From Candidatus Daviesbacteria bacterium (GTDB lineage Bacteria; Patescibacteriota; Microgenomatia; Daviesbacterales; UBA10151), in assembly GCA_028687915.1 (NCBI GenBank), contig JAQTZF010000001.1:65966-101968 (forward strand): a stretch of 36,003 nucleotides of DNA. The letters run 5' to 3'. A program made the translations under genes and the position numbers. The first letter of the stretch is position 1. Each line of letters opens with the position of its first letter. Below the pieces are notes generated by a model, which saw only the letters and a list, made by a program, of their open reading frames with translations, searched no databases and was not told the origin of the DNA. This document shows positions 32,370 through 36,003 of this stretch, piece by piece.

Positions 32370-32443
32370 TAGCAGGAGTGGGGATCGAACCCACGACCTC
32401 GGCGTTATGAGTGCCGTGCTCTAACCAGCTGAGCTACCCTGCC
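32370..32443 (-). tRNA. tRNA-Met (CAT), elongator
   Basis: A 74-nt cloverleaf on the minus strand. The acceptor strands are GGCAGGG and TCCTGCT (with G:U pairs at both ends), the D-arm is GCTC...GAGC, the anticodon loop CTCATAA reads CAT, and the T-arm is GTGGG-TTCGATC-CCCAC with discriminator A. The anticodon stem has one A-C mismatch next to the loop. Overall similarity is to elongator Met rather than lysidine-type tRNA-Ile. CCA is not encoded. The presence of tRNA-Ile (TAT) in the window supports Met identity. Confidence 0.85.
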
Positions 32444-32466
32444 ACGTTCAGTTTACATGAACGTGG
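32442..32466. repeat. 9-bp inverted repeat touching the tRNA-Met 5' end
   Basis: ccacgttca-gtttaca-tgaacgtgg forms a perfect 9-bp stem with a 7-nt loop. Its left arm includes the first two bases of the mature tRNA (minus strand), so in the precursor it would compete with the acceptor stem. Confidence 0.6.
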
Positions 32467-32544
32467 CCTGCCGGCCATTCATTCATGTATGCGTAATTTT
32501 AACAAATTAAAGAGAAATTAGAAAGTTTTAGCTTGGGAATTGTG

Positions 32545-32616
32545 TTGCGGGGCCAGGATTCGAACCTGGGACCTTGAGATTATGAGCCTCACGAGCTACC
32601 ACTGCTCTACCCCGCG
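32545..32616 (-). tRNA. Initiator tRNA-fMet (CAT)
   Basis: A 72-nt cloverleaf on the minus strand. The acceptor CGCGGGG pairs with CCCCGCA, leaving the C1-A72 mismatch that marks bacterial initiators. The anticodon loop CTCATAA reads CAT. The D-arm GAGC-AGTGGTA-GCTC and T-arm CCAGG-TTCGAAT-CCTGG are standard. The anticodon stem is TGAGG/TCTCA, so pairs 29-41, 30-40 and 31-39 are A:U, G:C and G:U instead of three G:C. CCA is not encoded; the genome has CAC after the discriminator A. Confidence 0.9.
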
Positions 32617-32635
32617 AAGCTATTATAACTTTTAA

Positions 32636-32989
32636 CTACTTAAAAAACAACCTCAGCCAGCCTTGCCAGTTAGGAATTATCTCTTCTTTTTTCTCTATCA
32701 TTGTGCCTAACACCTTATTTATTTCATCCTGGGAAATAATAACCACTGTTTCCCCTGCTCTGCTAAAATTTAGCCTGTCCCTTGCCTGAGACTCAATAAA
32801 CTCCACACTGTTTACCTGTTTCATCTTTGATTTAAGTTCTGAATTTTGTTTTTGTAAGCTTAAAACCTTTTGTGTTTCTGTATCCACTCTGCCTCCAGCC
32901 TGCAGTGAATCAACCACTTGTTTTATCAAGCTGTAACAGATCACACTAATCAATATAAATCCCCCTAAATAGGCTATTTTCTTTAACAT
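32636..32989 (-). CDS. FtsB/DivIC-like septum formation initiator
   Basis: 117 residues. One membrane helix (about 6-24, AYLGGFILISVICYSLIKQ) is followed by a coiled coil (about 38-62, QKVLSLQKQNSELKSKMKQV) and a compact end, IESQARDRLNFSRAGETVVI, matching the 'E..AR..lg...pgE.v..i' block of FtsB/DivIC. It should sit outside the membrane in the divisome beside FtsL and FtsQ. Neither partner is nearby. It diverges from the recombinase gene, with starts 64 bp apart. Confidence 0.88.
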   Translation of the reverse strand: MLKKIAYLGGFILISVICYSLIKQVVDSLQAGGRVDTETQKVLSLQKQNSELKSKMKQVNSVEFIESQARDRLNFSRAGETVVIISQDEINKVLGTMIEKKEEIIPNWQGWLRLFFK

Positions 32990-33053
32990 AAGCTCTAAGC
33001 TATATATTTACATTTGTCCTATAATATGTTAGACTTAAGATCATAAAATAATT

Positions 33054-33926
33054 ATGGATAACACTTTAATTAATGCCAGAGAACAATTTATCGCTTTTCT
33101 AAAAGAAAAAAGCCGCTCTTCCAGTACTATTTTAGCTTACGGTAAAGACATAGAGCAACTAGTTACCTACTTAGAAACTCAAGGAGCCACAACTCCTAAT
33201 CAAATAACCCCTGAGATGTTACAATCTTTTATGCAAAAGCTAGCTTCGGAAAGCTATACTCCAAAATCAATCTCCAGAAAAACTAATTCTACAAAAACTT
33301 TCTTTAAATTCTTAAAGAATCAAGGCTTAATTGAAACTGATCCCGCTTCTGCTTTAGAACACCCATCCTTTGAAACTAAACCACCTAGAATCCTTTCTAA
33401 AATGGAATACAGAGCCTTAAGAGATGCAGCCAGAGGAGATATTAGAATGTCTGCAATTATTGAATTATTATTACAAAGTGGAATCAGAATTGGTGAACTT
33501 GCTAAAGTTACCATTGATGATGTCAGATTAGATGCTGAAAATCCAAATATTTATGTCCGCCCAGAAGAAGGTTCATCCGAACGAACCATTCCCTTAACAA
33601 AATCATCTATTGATGCAATTAGAAAATATTTAGAAATTAGACCAAAATCTCAAAGCAAAGCTTTATTTATTACTAAAACAGGCAGACCATTACTTGTTAG
33701 AAATATCAGAACAGCAATAGACAGATATTTTAGATTAGCAGGTATTAAAGGAGCTAAAGTTAATGATTTAAGACATACCTGGGTAACTCACCAACTCTCC
33801 TCTGGTTTATCTTTAACAGTAATTTCCAAGTTAGCAGGACATAAAAGAGTTTCCACCACAGAAAAATATTTACAATATGTTCCAGCCAGAACCTCAGAAG
33901 ACAAAATTAAACTGGAAGAACTTTAA
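33054..33926 (+). CDS. XerC/XerD-like tyrosine recombinase
   Basis: 290 residues. The N-terminal SAM-like core-binding domain is about 8-95 and the catalytic domain 110-285. Arg145 (SGIRIGELA), Arg240 (NDLRHTWVTH), His263 (LAGHKRVSTTEKY) and Tyr272 are in the expected places. Two usual catalytic positions differ: the box II His of HxxR is Asn237, and the hairpin Lys (GxxKER) appears as Ser (GSSERTIPL). The length suits chromosome dimer resolution, but the changes could mean a specialised or weakened enzyme. TATAAT (33020-33025) is 28 nt upstream of the ATG, and a second box (TAAAAT, 33044-33049) is 4 nt upstream. Confidence 0.9.
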   Translation: MDNTLINAREQFIAFLKEKSRSSSTILAYGKDIEQLVTYLETQGATTPNQITPEMLQSFMQKLASESYTPKSISRKTNSTKTFFKFLKNQGLIETDPASALEHPSFETKPPRILSKMEYRALRDAARGDIRMSAIIELLLQSGIRIGELAKVTIDDVRLDAENPNIYVRPEEGSSERTIPLTKSSIDAIRKYLEIRPKSQSKALFITKTGRPLLVRNIRTAIDRYFRLAGIKGAKVNDLRHTWVTHQLSSGLSLTVISKLAGHKRVSTTEKYLQYVPARTSEDKIKLEEL

Positions 33927-33942
33927 ATCTCTACAAAAAATT

Positions 33943-34218
33943 ATGACTGAACAGCCTCACAATGGGGATATCCCTGAATTAAGGAACAGACTTAATGAAC
34001 TAAAGTCTCTAACAATACTTCTTCAAAAAGGTCTAACAGAACCCAGCACACCGGAAGTAATACAAGCTCAAGCAGCTCGAGCCGGTAAAATTATTTCTGA
34101 TATAGCTTGGATAAGAGCATTACAACTATCAGGTTTCAGCCCAGAAATAATCCTAAAAATATACAATATTAAAGATCTAGTGACTGAAGGTGCAAAAGCA
34201 GACTCCAATCCTTCTTAA
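33943..34218 (+). CDS. Unknown small protein downstream of the recombinase
   Basis: 91 residues from ATG 33943. An earlier in-frame ATG at 33877 lies inside the recombinase and is unlikely. It is predicted to be mostly helical (IPELRNRLNELKSLTILLQK, then VIQAQAARAGKIISDIAWIR) and ends with a possible small helix-turn-helix (SGFSPEIILKIYNIKDLVTE), reminiscent of DNA-binding or toxin-antitoxin accessory proteins, but no family is recognised. It starts 16 bp after the recombinase stop and is likely cotranscribed. Confidence 0.6.
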   Translation: MTEQPHNGDIPELRNRLNELKSLTILLQKGLTEPSTPEVIQAQAARAGKIISDIAWIRALQLSGFSPEIILKIYNIKDLVTEGAKADSNPS

Positions 34219-34274
34219 ATATACAATTCTCACTTGCTTGCCTCACACATGTTACTGAGGTAAAATACATTCAC

Positions 34275-34346
34275 GAAGCCGTAGCTCAATGGTAGAGCAG
34301 ATGTCTTATACACATCTGGTTGGAGGTTCGAGTCCTCCCGGCTTCA
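34275..34346 (+). tRNA. tRNA-Ile (TAT anticodon)
   Basis: A 72-nt cloverleaf. Acceptor GAAGCCG/CGGCTTC with discriminator A, D-arm GCTC-AATGGTA-GAGC, anticodon stem GATGT/ACATC, 7-nt loop CTTATAC with U33 and anticodon TAT (UAU, reading AUA), and T-arm GGAGG-TTCGAGT-CCTCC. CCA is not encoded. All stems pair perfectly. A UAU isoleucine tRNA is uncommon in bacteria, which usually read AUA with a lysidine-modified CAU tRNA. Confidence 0.88.
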
Positions 34347-34349
34347 CAC

Positions 34350-34553
34350 TTATTTTAAAGCCATTGAAAGAAGTATTGTGATAATTACAGTGATCACAAT
34401 TGTAGATAAAACAGGGATGTAAAATTTCATTCCTATTTTATCTATATAAATATCCCCCCACATATGAAAAGGTGCCTTTGTAACAAAATTAAAGAGTAAT
34501 GTTTCCAAAGTCCAAACAAGTGCAGTAATTGTCATTATCCTGCCAAAATCCAT
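34350..34553 (-). CDS. DUF2905-like small membrane protein
   Basis: 67 residues with two membrane helices (about 4-22 and 46-66) and a short loop containing WGDIYIDKIGMKFYIPVLST, which matches the 'GDi.ie...f.FYfPl.ts' core of the DUF2905 family. The function is unknown. The start codon lies 1 nt after the stop of the secretion-type ATPase, so translation is probably coupled. Confidence 0.7.
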   Translation of the reverse strand: MDFGRIMTITALVWTLETLLFNFVTKAPFHMWGDIYIDKIGMKFYIPVLSTIVITVIITILLSMALK

Positions 34554-34554
34554 A

Positions 34555-36003
34555 TTAAAGGCTTGTCCTTCTGTTAATATCAGCTTCTACAGTAGCCACA
34601 TCCCGACCATATGTAAGTCTGGATAGTTCTTTAATAGCAGCCGCAATTTCAGGCCTTTTCATTCCGTTCCATGCATTAAAATCAATGGAGACTTTCATAG
34701 AAAAAGGTGGCACTGGTTCTCCGTGAACCTGTGTTTTCATATAAACATGCCAAGCTTCAATATTAACCAAATCTTGTTCAGTAAAAACTGGTGCAAATTC
34801 ATGCTGCAAAAAGTTAGCATCTGTTACACCAACCCGATAAGAAATAACTGTACCCACATTTCCAAAAATAGCATTTTTAATATCCTCTGGCATTTGACCA
34901 ATAAATTGGTTAGCCACAATCAAATCCAGCTTATATTTTCTGGCCTCAGATAAAATAGTGGCAAAAGTTTCTGTGGCAAAATTTTGAAACTCATCAACAT
35001 AAAGGTAAAAAGGACGTCTTTCCGCTTCAGGAATATTAGCCCTGGACATAGCTGCTGCTAAAATCTTTGGTACTAAAATTAACCCCAAAAAGTTAGAGTT
35101 TTCCTCCCCCATTGTTCCTTTTGATAAATTAACTATTAAGATTTTTCCTTCATCCATAATCTGGCGGAAGTTAAAAGAGGACTTTGATTGCCCAATAATA
35201 TTTCGAAGCATTCGGTTAGTCACAAACCGACCAAATTTGGAAACTGTATAATCTAACACCTCTGATTTATGAAAGTCAGCAGTATGAGCAATCTGATCTG
35301 TCCAGTAACGGCGCACCACCGGATCAGTTACATGAGGTAAGAGTTCACGTACATACTCCGGATCCTGCATTATTCGCATCACCTCCACAAAAGTATTTCC
35401 TGGAACAGACATGACAGTTAACATGGCATTTCTAATTCCGTGTTCAAAACGGGGTCCAATAATACCTGTTTTATTTGGATCATACAGCTTATACATCAGA
35501 CCAATAATTTCCGTGGTAATGAAATGTTTTTCATCCTCTGTAATTGCCTCCATCATATTCATACCAAAAGGTCGGTCAACATCCCCCGGATTAAAATAAA
35601 TCACATCCTTCGCCCGGTGTGGTGGAATTAAAGATAACATTTCTTCAGCTGCATCTCCGTGGGGATCAATAAAAGCTAAGCCACGACCTGCCATAATATC
35701 TTGCAACATTAAGGTTTTCATCAGTGTAGTTTTTCCGGTACCTGTTCGACCAATCATATACATATGCCTTTCCCTGTCCTGATCAGCAATATAAATTGGT
35801 CGTTCTGTTCCTCTAAAAATTGATTTACCCAAATAAAGTCCTTCCATAGGTATTTTTTCTGAGGCTGGAGCACTTCTGGCTGATAACCAATTAATATGTG
35901 GCGTAGTAATTTGTTTATTAGGGAAATGATAAATTGAAGCAATCTCATCAGCAGTTAATACCGGAGTTTTAGAATACATTGGCATATATCTATACACAAA
36001 ATC
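34555..36003 (-). CDS. Type IV secretion/conjugation-like ATPase (5' end beyond the window)
   Basis: At least 482 residues; the frame is open through the right edge, so the true N-terminus, probably membrane-associated, is missing. Walker A is MIGRTGTGKTTLM (about 81-93 from the first visible Met), followed by FIDPHGDAAEEMLSLIPP. YLYVDEFQNFAT near 340 is the Walker B and sensor region, and ANQFIGQMPEDIKNAIFGNV is typical of TraM/VirD4-like DNA-translocation ATPases (DUF87 or TraM-recognition type). Such genes are frequent in CPR genomes, where they are linked to pili, DNA uptake or conjugation. The direction of transport and partners are not visible here. Confidence 0.9.
   Translation of the reverse strand, partial: DFVYRYMPMYSKTPVLTADEIASIYHFPNKQITTPHINWLSARSAPASEKIPMEGLYLGKSIFRGTERPIYIADQDRERHMYMIGRTGTGKTTLMKTLMLQDIMAGRGLAFIDPHGDAAEEMLSLIPPHRAKDVIYFNPGDVDRPFGMNMMEAITEDEKHFITTEIIGLMYKLYDPNKTGIIGPRFEHGIRNAMLTVMSVPGNTFVEVMRIMQDPEYVRELLPHVTDPVVRRYWTDQIAHTADFHKSEVLDYTVSKFGRFVTNRMLRNIIGQSKSSFNFRQIMDEGKILIVNLSKGTMGEENSNFLGLILVPKILAAAMSRANIPEAERRPFYLYVDEFQNFATETFATILSEARKYKLDLIVANQFIGQMPEDIKNAIFGNVGTVISYRVGVTDANFLQHEFAPVFTEQDLVNIEAWHVYMKTQVHGEPVPPFSMKVSIDFNAWNGMKRPEIAAAIKELSRLTYGRDVATVEADINRRTSL

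Noticed and set aside
32370-32443. Lysidine-type tRNA-Ile (CAT)
   Set aside because: The acceptor, T-arm and variable region look like elongator Met, and a TAT-anticodon Ile tRNA is present in the window.

Overview
The window is AT-rich, densely packed with short intergenic gaps, and reads with the standard bacterial code (TGA is used as a stop, Trp is TGG). Gene content points to a Candidate Phyla Radiation (Patescibacteria) genome, probably a Microgenomates-type lineage. The pointers are a YYY-motif (DUF2298) membrane protein, a DUF5654 membrane protein, a type IV secretion/conjugation-like ATPase, a DNA polymerase I without a 3'-5' exonuclease domain, an archaeal-type ATP-dependent DNA ligase beside an endonuclease Q, and many promoters whose -10 box lies only 6-9 nt before the start codon (leaderless genes). 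The taxonomic call is inference from gene content; no 16S rRNA or ribosomal protein operon is present.

Layout. 1-2.3 kb: the tail of a probable FAD oxidoreductase, then a large membrane protein. 2.5-3.6 kb: a YjbQ-family enzyme with an extra four-Cys segment and a divergent ECF sigma factor, sharing a 19-bp gap. 3.6-9.5 kb: an isoprenoid and iron-sulfur block with a polyprenyl synthase, an unknown protein, IspG, IspH, a ferredoxin, a Cys-rich ArsR regulator, IscS and IscU. IspG and IspH are Fe-S enzymes, ferredoxin is a plausible electron donor, and IscS/IscU build clusters. 9.4-14 kb (minus strand): a membrane DsbA-like protein, peptidyl-tRNA hydrolase, endonuclease Q and ATP-dependent ligase. 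14-24 kb: a small GGDEF protein, a Fic protein, PyrB, DUF5654, RecF, an MFS exporter, MutM, a small ORF, a glycosyltransferase, an unknown membrane protein and a Crp/Fnr regulator. 24-29 kb: PolA, two accessory genes (one with only a sigma region-4-like domain) and FtsH. 29-31.7 kb: a tRNA-binding protein, TrpS, a frameshifted Asp/Glu racemase and a small unknown gene, all downstream of an apparent transcription attenuator. 31.7-36 kb: a MazF-like ORF, three tRNAs, FtsB, a tyrosine recombinase, small ORFs and the secretion-type ATPase, which runs off the window end.

Main observations. (1) The trpS operon leader holds a good promoter, a 16-codon leaderless leader peptide with one Trp codon, and mutually exclusive antiterminator and terminator helices placed as a ribosome-stalling attenuator requires. 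(2) The ATP-dependent ligase, and more tentatively mutM, are followed by diverged extra copies of their own 3' ends, as if alleles had been replaced leaving old tails behind. (3) A five-Cys ArsR protein heads iscSU and faces a ferredoxin gene across overlapping promoters that contain a perfect 9-4-9 palindrome. (4) Palindromic or low-complexity repeats are inserted in frame in several enzymes. (5) The tRNA set pairs an initiator tRNA lacking the usual three G:C pairs with a tRNA reading AUA through a UAU anticodon.
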